From Toxonevra muliebris (taxonomy: Eukaryota; Arthropoda; Insecta; Diptera; Pallopteridae): DNA of 64,000 bases. The position numbers and the translations under genes are program-made. The notes below the pieces were generated by a model. That model was not told the DNA's origin and did not search any database. It worked only from the letters and a program-made list of their open reading frames with translations. Below are positions 46,561-59,461 of this stretch, piece by piece. The stretch is from NCBI GenBank assembly GCA_963691655.1, contig OY829326.1, positions 21,688,878 to 21,752,877 of the forward strand. Reading direction: 5' to 3'. The stretch's first letter is position 1; every line of letters begins with the position of its first letter.

Positions 46561-48183
46561 GGTTGCCAATGTCAAACCTTCAAGATTACTTAAAAAAAGT
46601 TTTCACTTCGCTCGTTCCGATTCGGCATAAGACTGTGGGCCTCTTACATTCATTTTGATGTGCCATAGTGCTATGATAAATTGTTAAGTACGGAAAATTT
46701 ATTCCGGTTTATCGAAAAAGTTTTCCCTAGTAGATAGAATATTTGTTGGTAGTTGAGAAGGTCGGATATTTATAAAGTTAGTTTCGTTCGTTGAAGCTTG
46801 AGAGGGTTAATTAAAAGAAATATCTAGTCTTTATGTATGAGGCAATGTTGCCAGGCTGACAGCGGCTAATCTGACTACCTCAGTTCGATGCAATTCGTTC
46901 TTGCAGGAGTGAATGCTAGCCCACCAATGGTTGATTAAAATTTCAAACTACTAAGAAATAAGTTTGAAAATTTATCTTTATTTTTCACTTCACATAAAAA
47001 CACTGATTTAAGTTTTCGGTTTTATTATAAAATTTTACGAGTATCGGCCACTTTTTGAGAATTATATAATATTGTACTTTTATACATATTTTGTGGAATT
47101 TACATTGTTGTCTGCTGAATTCTCTTGGTCCAGCCATTGATAAATGGATCTTGTATGATTTCTAATTATAGTAGAAACTCATGGTTAAGGAGTGAAGAGC
47201 ATTTGAATATTTTTTTTTTTTTTTGCTTAATAAAAAATGTCGTTCAAGGCTCTCAACTAATTTTTGTGCCATAATAGCAATCGAAGTTTACTTCTAATTA
47301 ACATCTCATAAAACTTCTCAGAATAAAATCACATAACCACAAATAATCAAAATCACATCAAATTTCTAGCACTACGCTTAATCTCTGTTTCATTTTCAAA
47401 AATTTTACTAGCAAGTATGAGTAGCTCAAAATCTAATTTGTGTCAAGTTTTATGTGATACTGTCACTGTAATAATCTGTGATATACACACATGCTATTCA
47501 TATATTCCTTCGCCAGTGTAGTAAAACCCTCAAACTGACAAATCGCATCAATTTTTCTTTACCAAGCTTCATTTGGAAGAAATTAATGCTTACACTCACT
47601 CTGCGCCCTTTTCTCCAACTCTATGCTGTATCTCTCTGAAGCTATTTTGTCACTGATAATGAATGTCAATCAGTCATCAAGTGTAAGATTTGACTTGATA
47701 AGGTCGTAAATATGTTAGCATATAAATTGCTGGGGTTGATGGTTGTGTTTTATTTTTATTTTATTAGCATATGTAGAGTTTTTCTTTTTTCTTGGGTTAT
47801 TGTTTTGGGATTTTTTTTTTGGTTTATAAAAAATTTAATTGAACGTGCTTGTTTACATAAAATGAGTTTTAAGTAATATTTTTGATTATTCTGAGCTTCT
47901 GTGACAATGATAACTTATCATTTAAGAAAAAATTAAGTTGTTAGATCATAAGTCAACAAGTGACAAATTCAAAGAGTTATACGCTGGTAATTAACCTCTG
48001 TAGATTAGATGTTTATTAAACTCTATTATTATCTTTATACTCAGTGCCACGAAAACGATTTCTATCTTTGACTATCTCAAGTCTTGAGGCAGAACTAACG
48101 ACATACGCTTTCAGTTTTTAGAATCTACTACATGAAATTGAATACAATACTTATTTGACTGCTTTTTATACTATACCAGGAAT
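46561..48183. other. AT-rich non-coding stretch
   Basis: No gene recognised. A poly-T tract lies at 47212-47224. It may include the decayed 3' end of the preceding LINE up to about 46700. Confidence 0.5.
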
Positions 48184-48925
48184 TTAACCCTTTCGGTACC
48201 ATGGTGACACTGGTGTCACAAGATTAGTTTTTGTGATTTTTTAAAAACTATACAATCAAGATTTATAAATTTTGATTTTTTGGGAAGAGAATTGATGGAT
48301 GGTTCATTAACTTTAATTAAAAAAAATTTACAAATGATTTTCAACGATGCTATCAAAGTGAAAAAATTGTGCTTTTTTTTATTAATTTTCAATCACTCAC
48401 GATTTTTACAAAATTTGTTCAAATACTCCAAATTTTTAATATATTATAGGAAAAACTATTTGCTCTAGTCTCAAAGAAGAATGGCAAAAAGTATATGGAA
48501 CGGTAGTGATAGTTCCTTTCAATAATACTATTGGGTGACAATAACTGTCTTTGTAATTCTCATTTACTTTACAGTATTTTTACTTGATCAAAAAGTTCCC
48601 GGAATAACCACCGTGTGGCGCTCCCATTCCAGATTGTTGAAATGAAGGAACTATCACTAGGATCACTGATGTGGAACCGTAGCTGGTTCCGAAGCGATCG
48701 TCTGATCTGCTAGTTCTATAAACTTTTTGAAATTCTTCTAGCATCATTGTTCATTTAAAGCCGAACAATTGATTTTAATTCAATTTTTACTAAATGATTT
48801 CCCATACTTTTAAATTTTTGTTTACTTTTTTGGAAATATAAGTTCTGCTATGGGTCACCGGTGACCCTAAAATCTTCAATGGAAACTTTTTAAGAACTTT
48901 TTTATAATTCAATGGAGGTTATAGA
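48184..48925 (+). repeat. Possible piggyBac-like relic with palindromes
   Basis: TTAACCCTTTCGG at 48184-48196 resembles the TTAA-CCCTTT terminus of the element at 8701. Just inside is GTGACAC-TG-GTGTCAC (inverted 7-mers), and at 48852-48867 GGGTCACCGGTGACCC is a perfect 16-bp palindrome. The part at about 48780-48920 occurs in inverted form at 55425-55530. No right terminus was found and no transposase is encoded. The 62-codon frame at 48280-48468 is AT-rich and unassigned. Confidence 0.35.
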
Positions 48926-50680
48926 ATGCGAATCTGGATTTGCTGTATTGGTTTTAGTTTCCTTATGGTTAAGAAAGGTTTCTGTGTCTATTCCTCACCC
49001 ACTTATGTTCACATCAGTTCACATAAAAGAAGCAGCAGAAAAATTCTATATAAATCGCAGCATAAAAAATTTAACGCATATTTAAATCACTTTGGGTTTT
49101 CATAAGATTATCATGACTTAACTGTCACATAAACAACAAAAATTGATCTCTAAATCATGGATGGCATATGTAGAAAAATCCAAATCCAAAAACAATAACA
49201 TTAAAAACAAAAAGAAAGAAGCAGCAAAAAACTAAGAACCAACAACAAACAAATAAATAAAAGACAAACCTCTAATGCCTTTCAAGTGTAGATAAATATT
49301 GTAAGGTCTTAAATCTCTTATCGACCTTTCGGTAGGCGGTAAATGTACATACACATACATAAATATTAAAACACACATAAACACACACACATACACACAC
49401 ACACATGTAAAACTATTTATGTATATTGTAAGGTACCATCTAACTACAAGCGTAAACATCTTTTCCAAAGCGTTTTGTAATAAATTCAGCGCTAAAGATC
49501 AAAAACGATTTGTGAAGAAATACACAAACACAAACTTTAGGCATTGAAAAGAAATGAAACGAAAAAATACAAAATAAACGTCAATGAATCGATCGTTTAG
49601 GTTCTTTTTCTTGTTGTTTTCTCTCTCTCTCTCTCTCTTTTTAATGTGACTGTGAGTGATCTTGATTGTGCAAAAATTACGGTAGCTTTTAATTTAGTAA
49701 GCGAATGGGACTACTAACTAAAATAACAACCAGAATTGTGTTGTGCATTCACTTGCATTCGCTTTGTAATTGAGAGTACAAAAAAAAAAAAGCAATAGTG
49801 GTTGATGGCAGAATATTCATTTCTGATTACCACTGATTTCTTGTCTAGATAAAAATTTATAATTCAACATATAATAAAACGTAAAAGTTTTCTTAGACTG
49901 TTGAATTTTGACTTAGTTTAGACTGTTATTGAGAATGTGAATACATTATTTCTTTGCTAAAAACCCTTAACAATTTTGAATCCAAAAAGTCTACATTTTT
50001 AAAACTGTTAAATAGTAGTCAACACTTTATAGCTAGACATCACATATGTATATCTAAAACAGTACCAATGGTGACACCTTTTATGCTCCTTTCAATAAAA
50101 AATCAATAGCATTTTTTTCGAAGATTTGTACGGGTTTCACATTAAAGCTTAATAATTTTATTTTAAAATTGATTGATCGGAATAATTGACAGTTTTTCAT
50201 AGACAATGCCGATGGGATTTGCAAAATCAAGGCAACAATCTCATTAATGAGTTAAGCAAACCAGAACTTAAAATCAATACCGTGAAAGGTAAGATTCTTT
50301 GAATCAACTATATAAACAACGACTATTGAAAACGTTGACAGCTTTACGTTTTTTGATAACATTATAACCGTTGGTGCTGGTACTACATACACAAGATGTA
50401 ATGGAGGAAAAAGTAAAGCCAGAGACCCTTTTGCGCCATTCGACAAACTATACTAACTGTATTGCGAATTCTATCTAGAATTCTAACAAAAAAACATTTT
50501 TCAAAGCTTTTGTGACAAATCGTAATCAATGAAGGTGAATGAAAGGACATAAATTATCTGCTGCGATCAATTAACACTGGCATTGCGTTCTGCAACCAAA
50601 AGCAATAGAGAAGAACCAATTAAACGGAATTAATTTTAGCAATATAGCCCAGTCGGTAGAGTAAAAAATGCACCAAAAGT
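48926..50680. other. AT-rich non-coding stretch with microsatellites
   Basis: CA repeats occur at about 49371-49406 and a CT repeat at 49621-49638. There is no gene. TAGCCCAGTCGGTAGAG near 50645 is tRNA-like, but no B box follows. Confidence 0.55.
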
Positions 50681-51650
50681 TCATAAAAATTCTGAACAGC
50701 GATTTTTTTTTTCAGTAATTGTTAGTGGGGGTATTATAGATGGAAAAACCACAAAAATCAGTTCTGGGGTTGCAGAGCGACCTCCCCAAAAAACCCCCTC
50801 TTTAGTGAAAAAAGCATTTTTGTACTAATAACTGGTTAACTGTTGGAGAAATCAAAAAATTATCTACCACACATTAAAAGCTTAAGTGATTTTCTAAAAA
50901 AAAAGAAGTAATATGTAATTTTTTCATATATGTCATAGTTTTCGAGATATTCAATATTTAAGAAATTGCAAATTTAGTACTTTGGATGTACTGTGGATGC
51001 GCCCGCATCTTTGTTTATTTGAATTTTTGTGTGCAGAGCCTATTTTCATTTCTTAATTTTACAGGATTTTTAGAAGTAATGTTTTGAACTAAAAGATATT
51101 ACATTTATAACATTTAGTGAAACCAGTTATTTTTATTAGGCTTGCAAATGGCAAAAGTAGTAAAAACAGAGAGCCGTTGTCAATGAAATTGGCGGAGGCT
51201 GTTGAAGTTTATATCCTCTTTAAAACCCTTTTTGATTTTTCTTTCTAGCTTGTTTGGTTTTCGAGTAATTCAATTTTTCCTATAAGCTCCGCACTCAAAA
51301 ATTCAAATAAACAAAAATGCGCGCATCCACAGAACATCCAAAGTATTAAATTTGTAAATTCTTAAATATTGAATATCTCAAAAACTATAACATATACAAA
51401 AAAATTACTTAAGACCTTTTTTTTTAGAAAATCACTCAAGCTTTTTTTTGTGGCAAGTAATTTTTTGATATCTTCAACGGTAAACCAGTTATTAGTTAAA
51501 AAAAAGGTTTTTTCACCAAAGGGGGATTTTTTTTTGAGGGGGGGGGGGGCGGTCGCTTAGCAACCCCAGAACTGATTTTTGTGGCTTTTAAATCTATCAT
51601 ACCCCCACTAACAATTACTGAAGAAAAATCTCAGTTCAGAATTATTATGA
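50681..51650. mobile_element. Foldback element with about 365-bp arms
   Basis: Left arm 50681-51044 and right arm 51279-51650 are inverted copies. CAGTAATTGTTAGTGGGGGT on the left matches ACCCCCACTAACAATTACTG on the right, and TTGTTTATTTGAATTTTTG near 51012 matches its complement near 51295. Small insertions and homopolymer differences separate them, including a G-run at 51538-51550. The loop is about 234 bp and has no protein of known type. It could be a foldback transposon or a decayed inverted pair of one repeat. A transcript would form a long hairpin. Confidence 0.8.
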
Positions 51651-51774
51651 TGTAAATCCTTATAACGACTGGACTAATATGTTGAAAGTATTATTTGGTG
51701 ATTTGAACATCTTCTAACTTCGATAGTTTCTTTAATTGAATTACAGTGAGTTTTATTAATTGTCTCGGAATTAT

Positions 51775-52730
51775 TTATTGTCTCTCTGCTCCTACCCTCT
51801 CTCCCCTACACATCTCTCCCACTTTCCTTCTTTTTCTTTTTATCGCTCTCGAAATTATTTGCACAACATTCTCGGTCACTCCTACTACAAACCTGTCGCT
51901 TCTCTTTCACTCCCTTTCGTCGTTTTTCCTTTTCCCCCCTTTGTCTTTCTCGTCTCTTCCTTTATCTTCTCCTTTATTTCTTTGCCCCCTCCTCAATTTA
52001 TGTGGCATGTTTCTCGTTTTCTTTCATTATCTTTCATTTCTTGCCCTCTCCCTTCTTCCCTTGTTATTTTATTTTTCAGCCTTCCTTCTCTCCCCTCTCC
52101 GCTTCTCTCTATACGCTTCTCTGCCTCATTTTTCATTTCTCAATTGTCTCTCTTTCTCTCCATTCCCTCTATATCCCCTTCTCTCACCTGTTCTCCCCTC
52201 TCTACTCTTTAACTTTATTTCTTATCTTTTCTCTATTCACTCTCCGACCTCTGCATCTTCCCCACTGTCCTATTCTCTCTTTTTCAACTTTATCCATCTT
52301 TACCTCTCCATTTCCCCCCTCTTTTCATGTCTACATTCTCACTCTTTACACATACTTTGCCCCTTTCTTCTGCCCATCATTAAACTACCTTTTTATCTCT
52401 TTCTTATTTCTGCCCCCCCTTTTTCTCTCTTCACCCCTTCTTTCCTCTATCCACTCCCTCCACCCCTTTCTCCTTCCAACTCCTTCTCCCCTTTCTCTTT
52501 CTTCCTCTTTTGTTCTTTCTCTCTCTAAGTCTTTTTTTATTCTTCTCTCCCCTTTCTCTTTTCTTTCTTCCATCTTTTTCCTCTCTCTAACCCATTTTCC
52601 TTCTCTCCATTCCCCTTTTTTTCCTTATCTCACTCTCCTTTTCCCCCCCTCTTTCTCTCTCCTACTCTTTCTTCACCATCTCTCTATTCTTTTTCCTTCT
52701 ATCTTCCTCCCACTCCCCGTTTCTCCTATT
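51775..52730 (+). repeat. Long polypyrimidine (CT-rich) block
   Basis: For about 950 bp the plus strand is overwhelmingly C and T, with words such as CTCTCCCCT, TTTCCTTCT and CCCTTTCTCTTT and few purines. It looks like a very old, heavily mutated CT microsatellite. Open frames of 260 and 264 codons run through it in two plus-strand frames only because purine-containing stop codons are rare there. Their products are Ser/Phe/Leu/Pro runs without domain structure. Such strand asymmetry could allow triplex (H-DNA) formation. That is inference. Confidence 0.85.
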
Positions 52731-53561
52731 GAAAAGAGCGGAGGGCTCTGCGTCTCAGTGCAAGGGGGGATTTCGATGAAATTTTTTTATGTGTAAAAGG
52801 AAACAGCAGTTAATTCAAATAATCAAATGTAATTTATTAGTAAGTATAAGAAAATTCGATTCTCTCAGCTTAGCTGCTACGACCTCTTCGTGGCGTCTTC
52901 AGGATATAGAATGATATCCTGGCATTCGGTAAAATTGTCTAAAGATGACAAATTCAACCCGCTGAATCATAAATATATCGATGAAAAAATCGAATTGGTA
53001 AGGGTTGCCAGGAGTACAAAAAACACTTAAATCTAATAACTAATGCAAATAAGGCATCTGGCCTGAACACCAACCATTCCCTCAACTTACTCTTAAGGAG
53101 TTTTTTCTTTTTTTTCCATTCTTTCACTCTTTTTTTTATTAATCAAAAGGATATGCATATAATAATTGTTGATATTATGAGAAGTATGAGAACTACAATT
53201 CTACAGTAAATTCAAACGTAGATTGAACTTGAAACCTGTAATTAAATTATGGCATTTATTTAAGTTCCACATTTAGTGCTACTGGATGCGAACTAAATTC
53301 CGGGAAGGTCATTCCACTTGCATGCCCATGTAAACAATTTCGCATGTGCAACTATAACAACAACAACATAAGTCACGTAACTGTTTCAAGCAAGCAACAA
53401 GAAAAATTTATCTAAAATTGTATTTACCACTATCTAAAATCATGATCATCGTCGATCGATCTACAACAACATACAACAACTAGGTACAATTATTCGAGTA
53501 CAACAAGAACCTAAGACACGCTGCAACAATTCAACTTTTTTCAGCACATGTTTTTGAATGC

Positions 53562-53592
<31 letters not shown>

Positions 53593-55424
53593 AAACAATT
53601 TAAAACAAATTTGACAAAATGGCCAAACAAAGTTTTCAATAAAAACAAAATCAAAAAAAAGAAAAAAAAAAACACAAAAATCGCAAACTATTTGGCGCTA
53701 TCGTTGGCTCACATAATTTTCTTATCAAGACAATAAAACACACGAACATGCCCACCGCTGTACTTAGTAGTGCTCACTGTACCCCACCACACTGTACCAA
53801 GTGCAATGATGTAGCTATGAAAACTACGAATTACATGAAAATCGTGCAAATCTATTAAAGTAGGGGGTGAAGGTGATGGGATAGGAAAGCGAAAGGAAAG
53901 CGAGGAGAGCCATTCCAAATGTTGAAAATGCGTTATTTCATGAGAGAGCGATTTTTTCCGTTGTACTATTCATACAATTTCAACGCGATCATCGATATTA
54001 TTTCTTCAATAGAAAAGACAATTGCACTGACAAAAAATTTTTGGTGCACCTATATCCCTTTCCCCTTACGCTCCTCAAAGGTTGCTAGTGATTCATTGTG
54101 ATGGTTTTTTTTGTTGTTGTACAATACCAAAAACAAAAGGCTACCTACCTCAAAAGGCTGCGCATTTAACTTTTTTCCTTCTCTCATTTTGCTGGTTGGT
54201 CTTCATGAATTCGTTTTGTTAAATCATGACGTAACTTTGCCCTCAAGTGTGATTTCTTGTTGCTTTTTTTTCCATTTCACTTTTCTTCATTGATTGTTGT
54301 TGCTGCTGCTGTTGTTGTCTGCTATTCATAACGATCGATTTGTTTATCCGCCGTTCTTTTATTTTTTGTCGAGGAGGAATGAAAACTGAAAATGATTTGG
54401 GAAATATCAGCGTAAATAACTGCCTGCGAGACACGGACATGGACATGATAAAAGCCAAGCACCCAACCAATGATTATTACCCCCCACAAACTAAACGCTT
54501 AACTTGTTGTATATTGAATTCAGCGAATACTTGCAATCACTGCTGCCATCACTTACGTTAGTGCTGCAGTCATCAACCACCACCACCACCACGATTCCAA
54601 GTCTCAAAAATACTGGATTGCGCGCATAATCATAACGCTTACATTATAATAACTTTATTAAGCAAAATGCGCAGAAGAAGCAGATAACATAATTTTTTTT
54701 TTCACGGAAACAAGCTGAAGTTTTTACCTTCTAGTCATCAGTGCTGCCCGTTGCCATTACCGCCGCCTCTACCGCTTATACCGCTGTTATTATTGCCTGC
54801 TTGCAACCAATTTTAGTGTTGTTTTTGAAGTATTCACTTACATAGTTTAAGGAGGTACTTTTTTTCTATATGTTTGCCTCACGACTTTTTAAGCTACTCT
54901 TTCTCAGCTGCTTATACATACATATACATACACTTGCATATGTATATAAGGATGTTTAAATAACGTTTCGTTTTTAGATTCACATAACCTTGCATAAATA
55001 CTTTTACTTATTTGTTTCTAGTTTGAACTTCTGAAGGACTTTTCACTGCTATGCCATCAAACACTGGGATGGTCCATCACTTAATCAATGTGATATTAAT
55101 CTGTTTTGGAAATTTCACATTTTTCACATTTCATATTTTTTGTTTTTGAATTTGTTATTAATTATACCGGGTAATTTTAAACTTGCAACCTTTCAGGATT
55201 GTAAGGGCAGCAGAGGAGAAAGCATAAAACCGTTTAATTTTTGATTCCCCAATTCCTTATAACAATTGATTTTTCGATCTTTATCAGTACAATTTTATTG
55301 AATATTTTTTAAAAATAAGTAAGGTTAATTAATTTAATTTTTGTGCCCAACTCTTTCTTGACTGTAAAAAAACAAGAGGCGATGGAGCAAAATCGCGTCA
55401 GGATTCGTATTCATTGACCGCCAT
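52731..55424. other. Non-coding stretch with CAA and CTG tracts
   Basis: A perfect CAA microsatellite lies at 53561-53591 and TTGTTGTTGCTGCTGCTG at 54295-54315. No gene is supported. Small frames here translate these tracts. 53745-53800 weakly resembles the 140-bp repeat at 30498 in inverted orientation. Confidence 0.5.
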
Positions 55425-55530
55425 TTAATTACAAAAATTCTTAAAAATTTCCATTGAGGACCTTAGGGTCACCGATGGCCCAAGATAAAACTAAAATTTC
55501 CTAGGTAAAAAATAAATATGAGCGAAAAAT
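55425..55530 (-). repeat. Inverted relative of 48780-48920
   Basis: ACAAAAATTCTTAAAAATTT followed by CCATTGAGGACCTTAGGGTC and ACCGATGGCCC matches the reverse complement of 48850-48915. The 16-bp palindrome seen at 48852 is eroded here (GGGTCACCGATGGCCC at 55466-55481). Confidence 0.55.
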
Positions 55531-58500
55531 AAAATTCTTCAACTTCACAGTCCAACAATTAAGACTTTTTGACTGCAACAGAATAGCCACTCTATATTCC
55601 TGAAAGGGTATGTTGTGTAGACCATTTTTGTGAAACAAACTTATAGTCTCACTTCTCAGTTTTTTTTTACAGTGAGTTCAAATTTTCAAATTTTGGTCGA
55701 AGGGAGCTGAATACTAAGTGCAAAAAGCGTTATAAATTTATGTCTTTGGAAAATCTTATTGGCAAAGTTGTATTATAGAATTTTACAAGTATCATTTCTG
55801 TAGAACCTTTTAACCCTTTACTTCATCTTTTTATGGGACAATTTGACCCCTTTTTTGATGAAACCTGAAAAGTCCTTTCAAAAGAGACATTTAAGGATTA
55901 AAATATTCCACAAAAATATTTGCTAGAAAATTTCACTAGGGGTCACCAAAGACATAAAAGTCATATATATAACGGTTAACCGTCACTAAAAGATTTCCTT
56001 ACTATAATGATTACTTTAGCATAATGATTACTTTAGATAACTGTAACATTAATTTTGACCAACAAGGGGACGTCCCCAGGTGTCCGACGCCGATTTTTCT
56101 GATTTTCATAAATGTTGTAAGGACGAAAATCTAATAGACACGTAGGGTATATTTGGTCATGCAGTACTGCAACATTTGCAGAAACAAAAGCATGTCTTCC
56201 TAATTTGTAGCCTTAAAAATTAGGAAGACCCCTTAAGCTTTTTTTTAAAGAATTGTTTGAAGTAGAAAATATTTGTTATTTTTAGAGCACTTCGCAATTG
56301 GATTCACGTCGTGATTGGATGTAATTAAAAAAAAAATGGACACGTAAAATTTACAAGGTTTACCTTTCCAGGGTTGGGATAGCAGAGAGCTTTTTTTGCC
56401 CTATAAAAGAGGCTTAGCATGAAAAGTCTTTAAAATCTTTTGGCAAGCCCAAAATGTATCCATTGTTAAAAACATCGTCTAAAATAAAATGGATCTTTTC
56501 GAAATAGTACCGAATTGTGAACATTTGATTCAAGTTAAGCGTAAATATATTGCAGAGAAGCTTTTAAAAAAAAATATTTTTAAGTCTTAGCTACCCCGCT
56601 TGTCTTATTTTACAATCAACCAATATGTGGTGGTGAACTTTAATGATGTCTGGCTTCGCAGCACAATTTAGGGTATCTGAGATTGAACGGTTTGTATTAA
56701 GATCATCTAAAAATTTAAGGTCGATGATTTTATCTAAAGTATTTCCTAAATGATTTCCAGTATCTTGGACGTCTCTTGTAACTTCTCTTTTTTTATTTAT
56801 GAAACTTAAGCTAACCATAACACTATCTCTTTAGTATCTACAACTCAGTTTTTCAAAGACTTTACAGCACAATTAAAGAAAGATTACTTTTAAGAATATT
56901 TTATTGAAAAATCAACATTATTATTGATGTACATAATTAAATAACCGAAAAAATTATAACTTACAAAACAAAAATTTATTTCAAATTTATTTATTAACAT
57001 TAAAATCTTAATTAATTCCCGAAAACTTAAAAAAAAATTTAACTTATAGTACCAAAGTTCTGCATTCCCTAAGCAAACAATTAAAACGAAATTGCTGAAA
57101 TTGAGACTTGAGGTAAAGTTTCACAATCATTTCATTAATTCTCAAAAACAATTGTACGTATTTATGGGCTTGAAATTTGCACACTCATACATACAGTAAA
57201 GTGACAGTGGTGGTAATTAAAATAGTTTACTTACTTATATGTGTAGGAACGGAATAATGACGGACAAGACGGACTAGGGATTTAAGGTGACTACTTTAAA
57301 TTACAACTCTGTTATTAACAACGACAAGACAGACGCTACAATACGAACTGAATACAAGGAGTCGAGGTGAAACGATCGTTGGCGTAAGTGCTATTTGCGA
57401 GTGCGCGAGTTCTATTTTATTTTCTTTTAAATTGCATTAACTACATTGAATAAACTTTTATGTTCTTATTAAACACTTCATTTAAATACACATTAAACTT
57501 TTTGAAATAAACTGTAGACTCATAAATAATAACCCCTACATATGTATGCTTCAGTTTGAAAGCTCTTATTAAGAAATTAATATCAGAATTTAGCGACAAA
57601 TGAATTCGACATTTAATCAACAGGGGAGCTTTCCCGCATTTCCGTAATAATTTTAATAGGGGAAAGGCACGCTGGTTGGGACAGTCCAATATTTTTGTCT
57701 TTTTTCACTAACGGTACGAATATTTCTGCAGTCACGTTAATATAACATCAGTAGTAAATTTTTCATTTCAGAGAGACCTACTTTTTGCCATTCCTTATGT
57801 TTTAAACAGAATATCCAAACAATTTTTGTGAAAAAAAATGAATTTCAAAAATTTCTAAACTTAAGAAAGTGTAGTTATTGAAGCCGTACAAAAGGGTTAA
57901 TATAAAATTCGTACCACAGTTTTTGCTATATTTTAATGTTCCGAAGGAATTTTGAACATATCTTGCATAGTGAAAAAAAATTACATAATTTCAAAATATC
58001 GGCGATGCTTGCAGGTTGAGACACTATAAGCCGTTATATTTTTGGAGGGAAAACGTCAGAGACCTCATTCTAATGCTTATTTATGTTCAGAGTCGATATT
58101 GAACTTATAAAATAAGCGAAGGCGGGCAGTCGAAAAAAAAAACGTCGCCTTCAGATGAAGATGCTGATTTCTGATTATGTATGAAGAATTTACCAGCCAA
58201 ACTAACTAGCACAAATTCCGTGCAATGCAACAAGTGTCAACAACTATTCTAAGTGTGCCAACATAACGCGAAGTTATTTCACGTGCCGAAATTTTGACTC
58301 TGATGCTGATTTTTCTGACGAAAATTAATGAAATTTCTTATCTTTTTTTCTCTTCTTCATGACTGAGACCTTTATGATAAATAAATTAACAATAATACTT
58401 TGAAATTCATCGTTATACATTTTTTTGTTCCAACATTTTCTCAATTACTATGACGGTCCCAACCTGTATGTCAATAATTTTTTTTGCCAAAAAACATATG

Positions 58501-58920
58501 TTCGGAAAACTGGCCATAAATTTTTAATTTTTCAAGCAATGCTGCTATTTCTGCTTAAGTTTGCAACGGTATATAGCTTTCTGTGATATTTTTTTAGTAA
58601 AAAATTTGGAACATGAAAACAAAACCCGTCTCAACCTGCAAGCCTTTCCCCTATTTATAATTATAAATCACTAAGAATTAAATTTTGATGTAACACAAAT
58701 TTTTTTTTAATATACGCCTCTGAGGAATTCGGTCTTTCGTTCCTTCCAAAAGTCTATTTCTTCAAGTTCAATGGATATACCTTCCCAGGAATTTTGGTCT
58801 TAAGCTGTGCATTCACATGGAAAATGGATGAGTGTTCCTTTCTCTCACAAGTTTCCACATCTTATTATTATAATTATTCGACAATTAAAGTGCAACTGAA
58901 AATCTAAGAGGTAATTTTTG
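55531..58920. other. AT-rich non-coding stretch
   Basis: No supported gene. A patch of more even base composition at 57180-57420 (ACAAGACGGACTAGG, GTCGAGGTGAAACGATCG) stands out, class unknown. 55808 (TTAACCCTTTACTTC) resembles a piggyBac-type terminus without a partner. Confidence 0.45.
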
Positions 58921-58922
58921 TT

Positions 58923-59376
58923 TTAACTCTGAATTAGTTTTACAGTATTCCTTTCTTCCGAATTCAGCGCCAGCATTTCCAGACTATTTACTGATAAATT
59001 ATCAGAATAACAAGTGGAAATATTGAGGTTAATCAACAAATTGCTGAGCCTAAAATTGTTCCAAGATATAGTGACTGATTTAGCTTGTTGGTAAGGAGTC
59101 TCGAAACACTTAATTATTTTTGGGCCTTTCAGCAACATGTTTCTATTTACCTGGATTTGCTGACTCCTCTAATAATAAAATCTTACCGACTCCAGATACC
59201 TCCACATACGGCTTCGGAGCCGGTAATACGCATTCAACTAAATACCGTTCCCTAGCAAGAATTTGGTCTGGGAAATTCCCATCGGTTTCTAACAAGTCAA
59301 ATTTACATTCGTTAAAGTTTCCACTTGATGTTAGGTTTAGTTTCAGGTTTATTCCCAAGCGCATACTGTTACCCAA
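58923..59376 (-). other. Unrecognised minus-strand open segments
   Basis: Two adjacent minus-strand open segments, 59376-59143 and 59138-58923, are separated by one or two stops. The first includes KFDLLETDGNFPDQILARER and PYVEVSGVGKILLLEESANP, with a mixed composition unlike the usual AT-rich noise. I recognise no family. They could be remnants of a transposon gene or of a host exon. The opposite-strand frame at 59120-59461 overlaps them and is taken as a shadow. Confidence 0.25.
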
Positions 59377-59461
59377 AGGTTCTGTTTATTTTCGCAGCAT
59401 ATTGAAACCTAATTCGAATACATATTTATGTATACAACATCTAACGAAAAAAATATCATAA

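Noticed and set aside
51746..52796. Two overlapping plus-strand open frames of 260 and 264 codons
   Set aside because: They exist in two frames at once, translate to Ser/Phe/Leu/Pro runs, and follow from the near absence of purines in a CT-rich block.
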